Shown: positions 51,343 through 61,578 of the stretch, piece after piece | Position numbering within the stretch: the first letter of the stretch is position 1 | Layout of the letters: each line of letters begins with the position of its first letter | From: Delta-02 sp964513565 | GTDB lineage: Bacteria > Desulfobacterota > Syntrophorhabdia > Syntrophorhabdales > Syntrophorhabdaceae | Length of the DNA: 64,000 nucleotides | Assembly (NCBI GenBank): GCA_964513565.1 | Contig: CAZENE010000004.1 | Location: 1-64,000, forward strand | Reading direction: 5' to 3' | Program-made: the position numbers and the translations under genes | Notes under the pieces: model-generated | What the model was told of the DNA's origin: nothing | Seen by the model: only the letters and a program-made list of their open reading frames with translations | Databases searched by the model: none

Positions 51343-53175
51343 CTACACCGATCTTTTCCGTTCTATCTCGTCATGATACGCCCGCGTGATGTCCTTCCTG
51401 CTTATCAACGAGACTATTCTGCGGGCGTTTTCGGTACTGACGACCGGCAGTTCCCGCACATTTATTTCAGCCATAAGCTTTAAGGCTGTATTCAAGGTGT
51501 CCTCCATGGTAACAGCCATAATACCCGCAGTCGCCACGTCTTTCGCGATAAGCACCCGGTGAAGACTGGTATCCGCCATGGCGGTCCTGAGATCGGTCAT
51601 GGAAATGATCCCAACAAGGTTTTCAGTCTTATCGACGACCGGAAAATCCTGCTGACTGGAACCTGTCATGAGGTCGAGTATCTTTTCAAAACCAAGGTCC
51701 TCCGGAAAGATGTCAACTTTTTTACCGCGTATCACGGCATCCCTTACCAAAAGATGTTCCATTATGTCGATTGCGTAATCTCCCGTATGTGCAGGAGAAT
51801 CCAGCCGGGTATCGACCTGTTTCTCATAGAGCGTTACTCTGCCGAGAAGAAGGTACGACAATGAAGAGACGATCATCATCGGCAAGATCAGGCTGTACCC
51901 GCCGGTCATTTCGGCAACCATGATAAGTGCGGCTATCGGTGTTTTCGCGACACCTGCAAAGAACCCTCCCATTCCGACGAGGACGAATGCGGCAGGTTCA
52001 TTGATAATTTTCGGAAAGACACGCTGGCAGAAATTTCCATAGAAACCGCCCAGCATAGAGCCGATAAAAAGAGACGGCGCAAAAACACCGCCGCTTCCTC
52101 CCGAACTAATCGTGCAGGATGTTGCGAGGATCTTTCCGAAGACCAAGATGGCCATGAAGGCGATAGTAAGCTGTCCGTTAATTGCGGATTGTATAGCGTC
52201 ATAGCCTCCCCTGAAGACCTGCGGCAGAAAAAAACCGGTTATTCCCAGCATGAGCCCGCCTAATGCCGGTTTAAGGTACTTGGGGATATTGATGGACCCG
52301 AAGAGCCGGTCCCGCATTCCATAAAAGACCTTGATGTATAAAAAACCGATGATCGCACAGAAAAGACCGAGGAAAAGATAAAATGGCAATTGGGCTGGGG
52401 TTGCAAGGGTAAATGCCGGGATATGAAATATTGTGCCTGTACCGTCGTAAAAGGTAAAAACCATAAAGCCGACCACAGAGGAGAGAATGCAGGGGATGAT
52501 CGCCTCAAACTCAAAATCTGCCTTGCTGTACAGGACTTCTGCGGCAAAAAGGGCTGCTCCCAGCGGGGCCTTGAAGATTGCCCCGATCCCGCCTGCCGCA
52601 CCGGCAAGGAGGAGGATCCTCCGTTCATTATCACTCAGCTTAAGAGTCGACGCGAGTATCGAGCCGAACCCCGAACCGATCTGGGCGATAGGGCCTTCTT
52701 TTCCGGCCGAACCTCCGGAGCCTATGGTTATAGCTGATGCCAGCGTTTTAATGATGGGAACCTGTCTGCGCACAATCCCTTTCTTTCGATGAAAGCTATC
52801 GATCATGGCATCCGTGCCATGGCCTTCCGCCTCCGGGGCGAACCGGAACACCAAAAGCCCTGATATAAGGCCTCCGAAAGCGGGGATCAAGAGCATCATC
52901 CACCGCTCGACGGGGAAACCTAAAATTGCAGTATCCCGGAGAGAAGGCATCAGGCCGACGACCATGTCCCCCGAAAAAAACCGGGTCCCCGCCGTTACCA
53001 TATAATTGAACGCGATCCCGCCGAGACCGGAAATAATGCCGACAAGAATACCGAGCAGCGTCCCTCTCCATATACGCTTCATTCGTCTCGGGGTGAAGGG
53101 TCCAGGCATTTTCTCCAGCATGGACCGTATTATATCATGTATTTTTGTTAAATATGGTAATCTTCCGACTTTCAA
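51343..53175 (-). CDS. ClC-family chloride channel/antiporter with CBS pair
   Basis: The protein has 610 residues. The ClC motifs are GSGGSAGKEGPIAQIG with the gating Glu, GGSGGVFAPSLFIGSMLGG, and about 12 membrane helices. Two CBS domains at the C terminus (about residues 470-600) probably sense nucleotides. The first in-frame start is TTG 53175, which overlaps the TGA of the upstream gene; ATG 53121 is another possibility and neither has a good ribosome site. It is convergent with the flavoprotein gene. Confidence 0.9.
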   Translation of the reverse strand: MKVGRLPYLTKIHDIIRSMLEKMPGPFTPRRMKRIWRGTLLGILVGIISGLGGIAFNYMVTAGTRFFSGDMVVGLMPSLRDTAILGFPVERWMMLLIPAFGGLISGLLVFRFAPEAEGHGTDAMIDSFHRKKGIVRRQVPIIKTLASAITIGSGGSAGKEGPIAQIGSGFGSILASTLKLSDNERRILLLAGAAGGIGAIFKAPLGAALFAAEVLYSKADFEFEAIIPCILSSVVGFMVFTFYDGTGTIFHIPAFTLATPAQLPFYLFLGLFCAIIGFLYIKVFYGMRDRLFGSINIPKYLKPALGGLMLGITGFFLPQVFRGGYDAIQSAINGQLTIAFMAILVFGKILATSCTISSGGSGGVFAPSLFIGSMLGGFYGNFCQRVFPKIINEPAAFVLVGMGGFFAGVAKTPIAALIMVAEMTGGYSLILPMMIVSSLSYLLLGRVTLYEKQVDTRLDSPAHTGDYAIDIMEHLLVRDAVIRGKKVDIFPEDLGFEKILDLMTGSSQQDFPVVDKTENLVGIISMTDLRTAMADTSLHRVLIAKDVATAGIMAVTMEDTLNTALKLMAEINVRELPVVSTENARRIVSLISRKDITRAYHDEIERKRSV

Positions 53176-53882
53176 AGGGGATCGATGTTCTCGTTGTCTT
53201 CGCGGCCTTCCTTCTCTTCATGATGAACGTTCCTCCGGAGAAGTTTGCCGGCAATATGCCTTCCGCCCAGGCCAAAGGATATTGAGAGTGCGAGGACTAT
53301 CCCGCCGAAGATGATCGCAAATGCGGTAAGGACCGTCTCCCTCCCGATCCCGAGCTGCTCTATCGCCATTGTTGCCGACAGGATGAAAATGGAGGTCTTG
53401 ACCAGCTTTCCGATCAGGCCTGCCTGCCGTAATCCCGCGTTTATAGATGCTATCAAGGCAGCCCTTCCGAAAAAACTGCCGAGCAAATATCCGATGAGCA
53501 GGATGATAATTGCCATAAATGCGCTCGGAAGGAAAAGCAGGAAGCGCTGGAGAAGCTCTTCCACGGCCGGTATTCTCAGGGTCTGCACCGCAACGATGGC
53601 GAAGACGAGAATGACGAGCCATCCGAGGAGCCGTGCGCCCAATGCCGATAAGGGACCTTTTATACCGCTCCTGGTAAGTATTTCCAGGAGGCCGATGCGC
53701 CCGGCCAAACCGTCCAGGTTGGTCGCACGAAATATTTTGAGGAAAATAACACGGATTATAATGCCTGCAATAATTCCAATAATGAGCAGAACTATCGATG
53801 TAAATACTCCGGGAATGAAAGTGAGAAATCTCTCGTAGCAATCCTGCAAGGGTTGAATGAAAAGTTTCTGGAGAAAGTTCAT
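53172..53882 (-). CDS. TM-helix-repeat membrane protein (MscS-related)
   Basis: The protein has 236 residues and five or six hydrophobic helices. Two units of the conserved TM_helix pattern are seen: IPGVFTSIVLLIIGIIAGII and LPSAFMAIIILLIGYLLGSF, each followed by a short amphipathic stretch. The charged C terminus (HHEEKEGREDNENIDP) is cytoplasmic. The family resembles the membrane part of MscS-type channels but lacks the MscS beta domain. Coupling to the ClC gene suggests a joint role in osmotic or ion balance. Confidence 0.78.
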   Translation of the reverse strand: MNFLQKLFIQPLQDCYERFLTFIPGVFTSIVLLIIGIIAGIIIRVIFLKIFRATNLDGLAGRIGLLEILTRSGIKGPLSALGARLLGWLVILVFAIVAVQTLRIPAVEELLQRFLLFLPSAFMAIIILLIGYLLGSFFGRAALIASINAGLRQAGLIGKLVKTSIFILSATMAIEQLGIGRETVLTAFAIIFGGIVLALSISFGLGGRHIAGKLLRRNVHHEEKEGREDNENIDPL

Positions 53883-53911
53883 ATTATGCTCCTCATGGTC
53901 GCGTATTCTTC

Positions 53912-56887
53912 CTAAAATCCGGTCTTAAGAAGCGCTACCGGGAAATAGCGAAAAAGAGCCGAGCACATGAGGCCTGGAGGGCCGGAAGGAAACCGGTCCA
54001 GTTTTTCGCCCGTAAAGAGATCCTCATACGTATGATCGTCCACGGAGTCAGGCACTACCAGCATAGTATCTCCCCATGCCTTGCCGATGTCGGGGCCCGA
54101 TAAGAAAAAAACCTTTGCAAGAAACCGTGGAACCGCAACAATAAGCGACTTGTTGTGCAGCCGTCTTGCGAAGGCTATAATATGATCCGCGAATATTCCC
54201 GAGGTTTCAAGGGGCACGTATTCCCCTTCTTCAAAGAGTTGCCGCGCTTCCCTGCGGAATGCAAGGGCCCTGTATATAATGTACATCTTTATCCGGGCAT
54301 CGCTCATCGATGTCGTAATCTCTTGAGCATATTCGATCATTCCTTTCCGTGCAATATCCTCTTTCATCTCCCGAAGAACCGCAATACGTTTCCTATAGTC
54401 TACGGGAGCCCTGTTGTCCGGATCTACGAGACTGAGGTCCCAAAATTCGCTTCCCTGGTAAAAATCGGGAATACCGGGCGAGCATATTTTAAGCAAAGTT
54501 TGTGCACACGAGTTATGCATGCCGCACTTCGCTATTTTTTCCTGGAAAACCGTGAAATCATCGAGAAATGGATTATCCTGTTCCCTGTCAAGGATCGTGT
54601 CAATAAAGACCGCAAAAGCCTCTTCATAGAGACTATCCGGATTGGTCCAGCTTGTATTCACCTTGGCTTCTTTGACCGCTTTGATCATATAACATTTGAT
54701 GCGGGACCTGTAGACCGCATACTCTTCATTTGTCATGGGCGCTCGAGGCCAGGTGCCGAGCAATGTCTGGTAAAGAAGGTATTCTTCATTCCTGTCAGGC
54801 ACCGCACGCTTGTTAAGGTTTATTTTCTTTCTTTTGTTTAGCCTTGCCCATAGAGAAACGCGCTCGCCCCATTCTCCGGGAAGCTCCGAAAGAACGTTAA
54901 TTCGCGCCCTCACGTCTTCGCCCCGCTTGGTGTCGTGAGTGGAGGAAGCGATCAGGGCATAGGGCCACGATTTTACCCTTTCAATGTTTTGCCCGTGAAA
55001 TGTTTCAAGGGAAGTGCCGAACCGTTCGGGGTTTCCGCCAACCTCGTTGAGGGATACCAGCCGGTTATATATATAGAATGCCGTATCTTCAACACCTTTG
55101 GCCATTACAGGACCGGTTATTTGCTGCAATTTCATGGTAAAAGCAAGCCATGCCTCTTTTTCCGCATCATCCTTGCCTGCATATGAGGACAGTAAAAGGA
55201 TATCTTTGATAAAGCGGAAGATGGAGTCGTTCAGGACCGGGTTTTTCCTGAGCGCCCGAGAAACTGCGAGCTCGACGTAATGCCTGTCCCGGTCCTTGAC
55301 GTCCTGCCCCTTTATATAGGTCCTGTAAACAGGGAAACAGGCGATCACTTCGATAATTGCCTCCGCAAGGCTGTTGAGCGTGAAATCCCGGGTATGCCGG
55401 TTGCGCTCTGTTATCATGTTCAGCCGGTGCGCGAGCGTATTGATCTCGCTCGACATGGCTGCCTGCATGACAAGCTTCTTTTTCTGGTAAAGTATTTCCT
55501 GAAAATCAAAGCGTGTTTTGATGAAACGTTTGTAAAGGGCATCGAAAGCCTTTGCATTTCGGGTATCGATGAAGATCCCGTTGAGGGAGTTCAAGAAGAC
55601 ATAGCCGGTAGTACTGAAGAGCGGCCACTCGGCGGGCATGGTCTCACTCTTGCCGAGTATCTTTTCGGCGACTATGTAGAACGGCTTGAAATGTTTGGGC
55701 GCATCGAGGGCTGCGTCGTACCGCCGGGAGATCGTCGATTCGATATAATTGTTCCCGTAGGGAAGGTCGACATCCTGCCTGACTTCCTCGAAGCGTGATC
55801 TCAGGGCTATGCTGAAACAACTACGCTGAAGACGGTTGAAATATTCAGACGGGTCGTGGAGCCCATCGGGGTGGTCCACTCTGAGTCCTGTAACCTTCTT
55901 TTCTGCGATGAGCTTGAATATAAGACGGTGAGTTTCTTCAAAAACGTCGAAGTCTTCCACCCGGATGGCAGCAAGGCTGTTAATATCGAAAAATCTTCGA
56001 TAATTGATCTCTTCTGCCGCAACCCTCCAATCGGAAAGACGATAGATCTGTTGAGACAGCAGGTTGTCCAGAAGATCGAAGCTTTTTGGATCTCCTTCGT
56101 GCCCGTTAAACACCCTGACATTGTTTTCTATCAATGCGCGCACGTCGGCGTCGTTAAGGGAAAGATGCTTGAGCGTCCTCTTTATGGTATCTATCATCCG
56201 GTATCGCCCTTCAGCCAGATCCGTGTTATCTTCAAAATGAGGCGGCAGGTTTTGGGCCCAATCGGCAACTATCAGAAGCTTACGGCACATGCTGTTTACG
56301 GCATCGCCTTCTGTGTTCCATAGCAGAATTTCCCCATAGGTTTCAGGAAGCAGCGGGAGACGATGCTCGTATACCCGGACATAAAAGGCACCTTCGTGAA
56401 ATTCCAGCTGTACGTCGCGGTTTTCGAGAGCATTGCCATACTGGTCACCGAGAATGGGCAGGAGTATTTTATTGTGCAATTCCTTTTTTACCGGGTGCCA
56501 GTCAATATCAAAATACTTCGCATACCGCGAGGCCTGGCCGTTTTCGAGCACGTCCAACCAGTACCTGTTGGAGCCGACAATACACATATGGTTCGGCACG
56601 ATATCAAGGATCTGTCCCATGGAGTGGCGCTGCAAAGCGTCTATGAATAACCCGTATTCCTCCTCGGTTCCGATCTCTGGATTTATTTTTGTGGGGTCTG
56701 TAATATCGTAGCCATGAGAACTGCCGGGACACGCCTTAAGATAGGGTGAAGCGTACACATCGCTTATACCGAGCTCTCTAAGATAAGGAATAATATCCGC
56801 TGCGTCGGCAAAACGAAAATTTCCGTTAAACTGGAGGCGATACGTGGCAAGAGGTATGCGCAGGTTATAGAAGAACGGCTGTTCCAT
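53912..56887 (-). CDS. treY: Malto-oligosyltrehalose synthase
   Basis: The protein has 991 residues. TreY turns the reducing end of a maltodextrin into a trehalosyl unit by internal transglycosylation. GH13 landmarks are TYRLQFNGNFRF, YLRELGISDVYASPYL, GSSHGYDITDPTKINPE, VPNHM, GLRVDHPDGLHDP with the nucleophile Asp, and GVEDTAFYIYNRLVSLNEVG, typical for TreY. SSTHDTKRGEDVRARI is also diagnostic. The start overlaps the end of the GH57 gene by 23 nt. Confidence 0.95.
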   Translation of the reverse strand: MEQPFFYNLRIPLATYRLQFNGNFRFADAADIIPYLRELGISDVYASPYLKACPGSSHGYDITDPTKINPEIGTEEEYGLFIDALQRHSMGQILDIVPNHMCIVGSNRYWLDVLENGQASRYAKYFDIDWHPVKKELHNKILLPILGDQYGNALENRDVQLEFHEGAFYVRVYEHRLPLLPETYGEILLWNTEGDAVNSMCRKLLIVADWAQNLPPHFEDNTDLAEGRYRMIDTIKRTLKHLSLNDADVRALIENNVRVFNGHEGDPKSFDLLDNLLSQQIYRLSDWRVAAEEINYRRFFDINSLAAIRVEDFDVFEETHRLIFKLIAEKKVTGLRVDHPDGLHDPSEYFNRLQRSCFSIALRSRFEEVRQDVDLPYGNNYIESTISRRYDAALDAPKHFKPFYIVAEKILGKSETMPAEWPLFSTTGYVFLNSLNGIFIDTRNAKAFDALYKRFIKTRFDFQEILYQKKKLVMQAAMSSEINTLAHRLNMITERNRHTRDFTLNSLAEAIIEVIACFPVYRTYIKGQDVKDRDRHYVELAVSRALRKNPVLNDSIFRFIKDILLLSSYAGKDDAEKEAWLAFTMKLQQITGPVMAKGVEDTAFYIYNRLVSLNEVGGNPERFGTSLETFHGQNIERVKSWPYALIASSTHDTKRGEDVRARINVLSELPGEWGERVSLWARLNKRKKINLNKRAVPDRNEEYLLYQTLLGTWPRAPMTNEEYAVYRSRIKCYMIKAVKEAKVNTSWTNPDSLYEEAFAVFIDTILDREQDNPFLDDFTVFQEKIAKCGMHNSCAQTLLKICSPGIPDFYQGSEFWDLSLVDPDNRAPVDYRKRIAVLREMKEDIARKGMIEYAQEITTSMSDARIKMYIIYRALAFRREARQLFEEGEYVPLETSGIFADHIIAFARRLHNKSLIVAVPRFLAKVFFLSGPDIGKAWGDTMLVVPDSVDDHTYEDLFTGEKLDRFPSGPPGLMCSALFRYFPVALLKTGF

Positions 56888-59342
56888 GCTCCATCCTCAC
56901 GTGATCCCCGGGTATTATTCGCGTATCAAAATTCAGGTTTTCCCCAAGCTCGACAAAGGCGCGGATCCAGTGCGCCGCCTCAGTATTGCCGGCGCCGGCC
57001 ATTTCCGTCATATCCCAATAGACAGAATTGGCCATGGCGTAATAGATGTTCTGTATCTCCCACAGGTTCACCTGTACGGGCAGAAGCCGGAAAAGCATCA
57101 TGGTCGTCTTTATGGAAGCGGCGATCGAAAGATCCAAAGGATTTTCCTGAAAACGGGCCATACTGTCATTCAGGTTGTTCCTGATGATCAACTCGGTTTC
57201 CACCGTATCGCAGGAAACGCCCCATTTTTTCATTTCCTGAACGATACCGGATATGACATCGCTGTCTGCCTGGCTTTGGGAAAAAGCCTTTTTAAGATAG
57301 TGATTGAGGATGAATTCGGCAGCAGCGCGGAATACATTAGGGACATTCATGCCGGCTTCGCGAAAGAAATTCATGAGAGCCTGGTCTCCTTCAAAGATAT
57401 CCCGGTAAATAATATTGTATTTGTCAAACGTATCCCGCAGGAGGATGTCCGCAACCGCCCGCTGCCTGTCCCGGAACAAGTTGGCAAAGGAATAGTTGTG
57501 CATTCCGAAATGGTTGTCCATAAGGCGGATCACTTCTGCGATGTCACCTTTTTCAAAGGCATGGGCGATCTCACGGCGCATTGCCTGAAATATTTCCTCT
57601 CCCCGGTATTCCCTGGCTCCGCCATTGAATGCATGCCCGCCGAGATGCAGAAGTGCGAAGCTGATGCGCTCCTGGTCCCTCGTAATTTCCGATGTGACTA
57701 GGACTTTGCCTATAGCAAGAGTCGTTTTGCCGGCCGGCATCTTGAAATAGTATTCCCTGTCCACCGAAAAACTGTATATCTCTGTGTGTTCGCAAAAATC
57801 TTCGATCACGGATGACACTGCATAATGAACTGCTACTTTTTTAAGGTCAATGGATACCGGTTTGACGCATTTTTCGAATATGCATGCGCCGTCCTGGTAC
57901 TCGAATAGATTGCTTTTGGCTTCGGCCAGCAGGGAAATGAACTTTTTCTCGAGGTCTCTTCCGCATGTTTGCCGCGCCAACTGGAGAGCGCGTCCGGCAT
58001 ATTGCATTACCTGGACTGTTTCGATCCCTGAGATCTCGTCGAAGAACCACCCACAGCTCGTATACATCAACAGGCAGTGGCGCTGGGCCTCAAGAAGCCT
58101 CAATACAGTAACTCTCTCGCTGGCCGTAAGCTCCTTCCCTGAATGTTGTATAAAAAAATTGTCGATGGCAACTCCGGACCGGTCGAGAATGACCTCTATA
58201 TAGTCATCACGGGCGGACCATGGGTCCCGAAGATATTCGGTGCCCCTGGTTTCATACAGTACGGCCAGTTCGTCGCGAAGCCAGTCGAAGGCGTCGCGCA
58301 ACGGGCCTCGCCATCCCTGGTTCCATTCAGGGTGTCCTCCCGAATTGCATCCGCAATCACTGCGCCAACGTTCGATTCCATGGATGCAGCTCCAGGAACT
58401 GTTTTCATAGATCTTTACCTCATGCCGCGCCGGAAATTTATCCAGGTATTCACCATAATTGGTAAGGTGCGCGAGTTCGTTCCTCTGTATGTAATCGAGC
58501 GCAAAAGCAAGGGCCATATCGCCGAAACGGTGATGATGTCCGTATGTCTCCCCGTCTGTTGCAATATGCATGAGCTGGGGCCATGACCTCGCGCCGGAAA
58601 AACCTGAGATCAGCCTTTTAGCCAGCTCCTCCCCACGCATCAGAAGACATTCAAAGGCGACAGCCTGCGATATGGGCCCATCGTAAAAGAAAACGGTTAT
58701 CTGCTGTCCGGAGGGCAGACAAACAAGGTACGGACGCGTTGGGTCTATATGCCCGCCGCTGACATCCTTCCATTTAACGGCCCCAACTTTCCTTACCTTC
58801 GAGGCTTGACGTTGGGCAAGAATGGTAAATCTGATGCCTGCGGCCGCGAGGTATTCAAGGGTTTCAAGATCGACAGCAGTCTCGGCGAGCCACATTCCTT
58901 CGGGAAAGCGGCCGAACCTTTTCTGAAAGTCCCTGATCCCCCAGATGACTTGGGTATACTTGTCCCGTGAATTGGCAAGGGGCATTACGACATGATTGTA
59001 TACCTGGGCGATGGCGTTGCCATGGCCAGAGCGCAAAGACATGCTGAGCCTATCCGCTTCGAGGATGGCCGCATATATCTCGGGCGCGGATTCAGCCATC
59101 CATGCCAGCAGGGTAGGGCCGAAATTAAAACTGATCCGGGAATAGTTGCTGACAATGCCTGTAATGCGGCCGTCGCCGTTTAAAATACGTGATGCACAGT
59201 TCGGTGCGTAGCATTCAGCAGTTATGCGTTCGTTCCAATCATGATATGGATAGGCCGAATCCTGCATTTCAACCGATTCCAGCCAGGGGTTTTCGCGAGG
59301 CGGCTGATAAAAATGACAGTGGATGCATATGTAACGTTCCAT
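56865..59342 (-). CDS. GH57-family protein with DUF3536 (alpha-glucan active)
   Basis: The protein has 825 residues. An N-terminal GH57 catalytic domain (ICIHCHFYQPPRENPWLESV, FGPTLLAWMAE, WLAETAVDLETLEYLAAAGI with the nucleophile-type Glu, and TDGETYGHHHRFGDMALA with the acid Asp) is followed by a DUF3536 helical domain. GH57 enzymes include 4-alpha-glucanotransferases, amylopullulanases and branching enzymes. Position between treZ and treY suggests it trims or rearranges alpha-glucans into substrates for TreY. ATG overlaps the treZ stop (TAATG). Confidence 0.9.
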   Translation of the reverse strand: MERYICIHCHFYQPPRENPWLESVEMQDSAYPYHDWNERITAECYAPNCASRILNGDGRITGIVSNYSRISFNFGPTLLAWMAESAPEIYAAILEADRLSMSLRSGHGNAIAQVYNHVVMPLANSRDKYTQVIWGIRDFQKRFGRFPEGMWLAETAVDLETLEYLAAAGIRFTILAQRQASKVRKVGAVKWKDVSGGHIDPTRPYLVCLPSGQQITVFFYDGPISQAVAFECLLMRGEELAKRLISGFSGARSWPQLMHIATDGETYGHHHRFGDMALAFALDYIQRNELAHLTNYGEYLDKFPARHEVKIYENSSWSCIHGIERWRSDCGCNSGGHPEWNQGWRGPLRDAFDWLRDELAVLYETRGTEYLRDPWSARDDYIEVILDRSGVAIDNFFIQHSGKELTASERVTVLRLLEAQRHCLLMYTSCGWFFDEISGIETVQVMQYAGRALQLARQTCGRDLEKKFISLLAEAKSNLFEYQDGACIFEKCVKPVSIDLKKVAVHYAVSSVIEDFCEHTEIYSFSVDREYYFKMPAGKTTLAIGKVLVTSEITRDQERISFALLHLGGHAFNGGAREYRGEEIFQAMRREIAHAFEKGDIAEVIRLMDNHFGMHNYSFANLFRDRQRAVADILLRDTFDKYNIIYRDIFEGDQALMNFFREAGMNVPNVFRAAAEFILNHYLKKAFSQSQADSDVISGIVQEMKKWGVSCDTVETELIIRNNLNDSMARFQENPLDLSIAASIKTTMMLFRLLPVQVNLWEIQNIYYAMANSVYWDMTEMAGAGNTEAAHWIRAFVELGENLNFDTRIIPGDHVRMEHGTAVLL

Positions 59343-61195
59343 TAATCCTCCCTCCTATAGACTGCTGCGCTGAAAGGAGCTATCTGAAAAGGCGGAGGAT
59401 ATCCGCCGGAGGAGGGAACCGCCATCTCTGGGGGCGCGGTCTCTCCCTGTCCGCCCCATTCCAGTGATTCAGTGTCGATGACCCTGGTCCACAGGCCCGC
59501 GGGCAGGGGACGACGAAGGGATTGAGAGCAGTCGCTGAAATTGATAATGCACGAAATATCGCATGCCAAAAGCGGCATGAGGATGCTGAGTACATTGCCG
59601 CGAGAAAACGTTCTGAGAGCAGGCTTTAATGTTTTCATTTCCCAGCAGCGGACGGAATGGCGGAACCCTATAAGGCGCCTGTACAGATCGCGCAATGCTT
59701 CCGAGCCGTCCCCGCTTATCCTGGATCGCAGGAATGTTTCTGGTTTCTGGGGATCGGGTATGTTTCCCTCCCATTCGAAACAAGAGAACTCTGCAGCCCT
59801 CCCGTTCCTGACGGCATTTATGAGCGCTTCGTCGGCATGGTCTACAAAATAGTGGAATGGGGCGGTCTCCCCATACTCTTCCCCCATGAAAAGAAGAGGA
59901 ATAAAAGGTGAGAGGATCGTGATGACGGCCGATATCCGCAGCTTTGCCGCGGAAACGAGGCTTGCCAGTCTGTCGCCGGAGCGCCTGTTGCCTACCTGGT
60001 CATGATTCTGTGAAAAAACAACGAACCTGTCTGTGGGGATATGGCGCGATGAGGTCCCGTGCCTTTTTTGTCTGTAACGGGAATATTGCCCCGTGTATAC
60101 ATAGCCGCTCCTGAACGCCTCTGCCAGATCGCCGATGCTTCCGAAATCACAGTAATAGCCGTTGGATTCACCGGTCAGGATGGTATGGAGCGCATGATGG
60201 AAATCATCATTCCATTGTGCATCGAACCCGATTCCCCCTTTCTTTTGAGGGGTGATCAGGCGGACATCATTGAGATCGCTCTCGGCGATAAGGTAGGAGG
60301 CCCGTCCAAGGCGGCGCCCTCGCTCTTTTACTGCCTGCACAAGGTCTTCAAGAAAGGTTCTTGCACTGAAGTCAAAAATACCGTGTACCGCATCCACTCT
60401 CAGTGCGTCGATATGATAATCCGTTATCCATGCAAGGGCGCTTTCCGTGAAAAATGACCGTACATGGTCGCTGTATGGCCCATCGAAATTTATGGCGTCT
60501 CCCCACGGTGTACGGTACTTTTCCGTAAAGTACGGGCCGTACTTCCCCAGGTAGTTTCCCTCCGGGCCGACATGATTGTAGACCACATCGAGGATCACGG
60601 AGATATTACGCCTATGACAGGCATCGACAAATATTTTAAGGCCATCGGGACCGCCGAACGTATTCTGGGGAGCGAAGGGAAACACCCCGTCATAGCCCCA
60701 ATTCCGTTCACCGGGGAACTGTGCGACAGGCATGAGTTCGATGGCTGTTATGCCAAGGTGCCGCAGGTAATCAAGGCGCTCGGAGGCCGCCTGAAAAGTT
60801 CCTTCCCGTGTAAAAGTGCCGATGTGGAGTTCGTATATGACGTACTGGTCGAAAGGGGTTCCCTTCCATTCGTGGTCGGTCCATTCAAACAGGGCATGGT
60901 CAATAACCCGGGAGGGGCCATGAACGCCATACGGCTGCGACCGGGAGGCCGGGTCGGCGAGGTGCGCCGCATCAAGGATGTACCTGTACAGGTAATTATG
61001 TCCCACACCCTTGACCCTGGCTTCAAAATAATCGCCTTCACAGCGTTCAAGACCGGTGTGAAGCCGCTCTTTACCTGATAACGTCTCGACTGATACAGCC
61101 GTGGCATAGGGAGCCCAGACACGAAATGACGTTGCGTCGGCGCAAGGGAATGAACCGGGGCAATTCTCTATTCCTCTATGATCAGAAGTCATCAT
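59342..61195 (-). CDS. treZ: Malto-oligosyltrehalose trehalohydrolase
   Basis: The protein has 617 residues. TreZ releases trehalose from the maltooligosyltrehalose made by TreY. An N-terminal CBM48/E-set domain (FRVWAPYATAVSVETLSG) is followed by the GH13 barrel: IELMPVAQFPGERNWGYDGV, DVVYNHVGPEGNYLGKYGP, ALRVDAVHGIFDFS with nucleophile Asp, LIAESDLND with acid Glu and FSQNHDQVGNR. LFMGEEYGE is typical of TreZ. It is the third enzyme gene of the operon. Confidence 0.95.
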   Translation of the reverse strand: MMTSDHRGIENCPGSFPCADATSFRVWAPYATAVSVETLSGKERLHTGLERCEGDYFEARVKGVGHNYLYRYILDAAHLADPASRSQPYGVHGPSRVIDHALFEWTDHEWKGTPFDQYVIYELHIGTFTREGTFQAASERLDYLRHLGITAIELMPVAQFPGERNWGYDGVFPFAPQNTFGGPDGLKIFVDACHRRNISVILDVVYNHVGPEGNYLGKYGPYFTEKYRTPWGDAINFDGPYSDHVRSFFTESALAWITDYHIDALRVDAVHGIFDFSARTFLEDLVQAVKERGRRLGRASYLIAESDLNDVRLITPQKKGGIGFDAQWNDDFHHALHTILTGESNGYYCDFGSIGDLAEAFRSGYVYTGQYSRYRQKRHGTSSRHIPTDRFVVFSQNHDQVGNRRSGDRLASLVSAAKLRISAVITILSPFIPLLFMGEEYGETAPFHYFVDHADEALINAVRNGRAAEFSCFEWEGNIPDPQKPETFLRSRISGDGSEALRDLYRRLIGFRHSVRCWEMKTLKPALRTFSRGNVLSILMPLLACDISCIINFSDCSQSLRRPLPAGLWTRVIDTESLEWGGQGETAPPEMAVPSSGGYPPPFQIAPFSAAVYRRED

Positions 61196-61355
61196 TTCAT
61201 CTCGTGCAATTACGATCAGCAGGAAAGCAGAAGACTACAGGCGGGGAACCGGTGGTGAGAGCATCTAAGCGTATTCTGCCGCCGCATGTTGCTCCCTCGG
61301 GGTACTCGATCGGGGCGTGTCAGATCCGACACCGGTTCCTTATTCCGCCTGCCGG

Positions 61356-61388
61356 TCAAAGACCTGTTTATCGCCATCAGGTCTTTGA
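61356..61388. other. Perfect hairpin at the end of the 32-residue gene
   Basis: TCAAAGACCTG (61356-61366) and CAGGTCTTTGA (61378-61388) form an 11-bp perfect stem around the small gene's stop codon. No T-run follows on either strand, so it may be a partial terminator or RNA-processing site that reduces treZ-GH57-treY expression relative to treT. Confidence 0.5.
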
Positions 61389-61475
61389 TCTCTTCCCGCC
61401 GAACATAAGGGTTGCCGCAACGGCTATGATCCCCAATAAAATTACGACCCCGATCACAATGCTCGTCGTCGACAT
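61377..61475 (-). CDS. 32-residue single-span membrane peptide
   Basis: A good AGGGAGG precedes ATG 61475. The product is MSTTSIVIGVVILLGIIAVA, then ATLMFGGKRSKT and stop: one hydrophobic helix with a short basic tail. Charge placement predicts N-out, C-in orientation. It lies between treT and treZ on the same strand. I do not recognise a family; small membrane proteins of this kind often regulate a larger membrane partner. Confidence 0.6.
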   Translation of the reverse strand: MSTTSIVIGVVILLGIIAVAATLMFGGKRSKT

Positions 61476-61578
61476 GTGTAGACCTCCCTGTACGTTTATT
61501 CCGCCCCTTGAACATTCAAACATGGACGGGCCGGATCTGTCTGTCAAACAGGATACATAAGGGGTCGGGGCGGCAGTC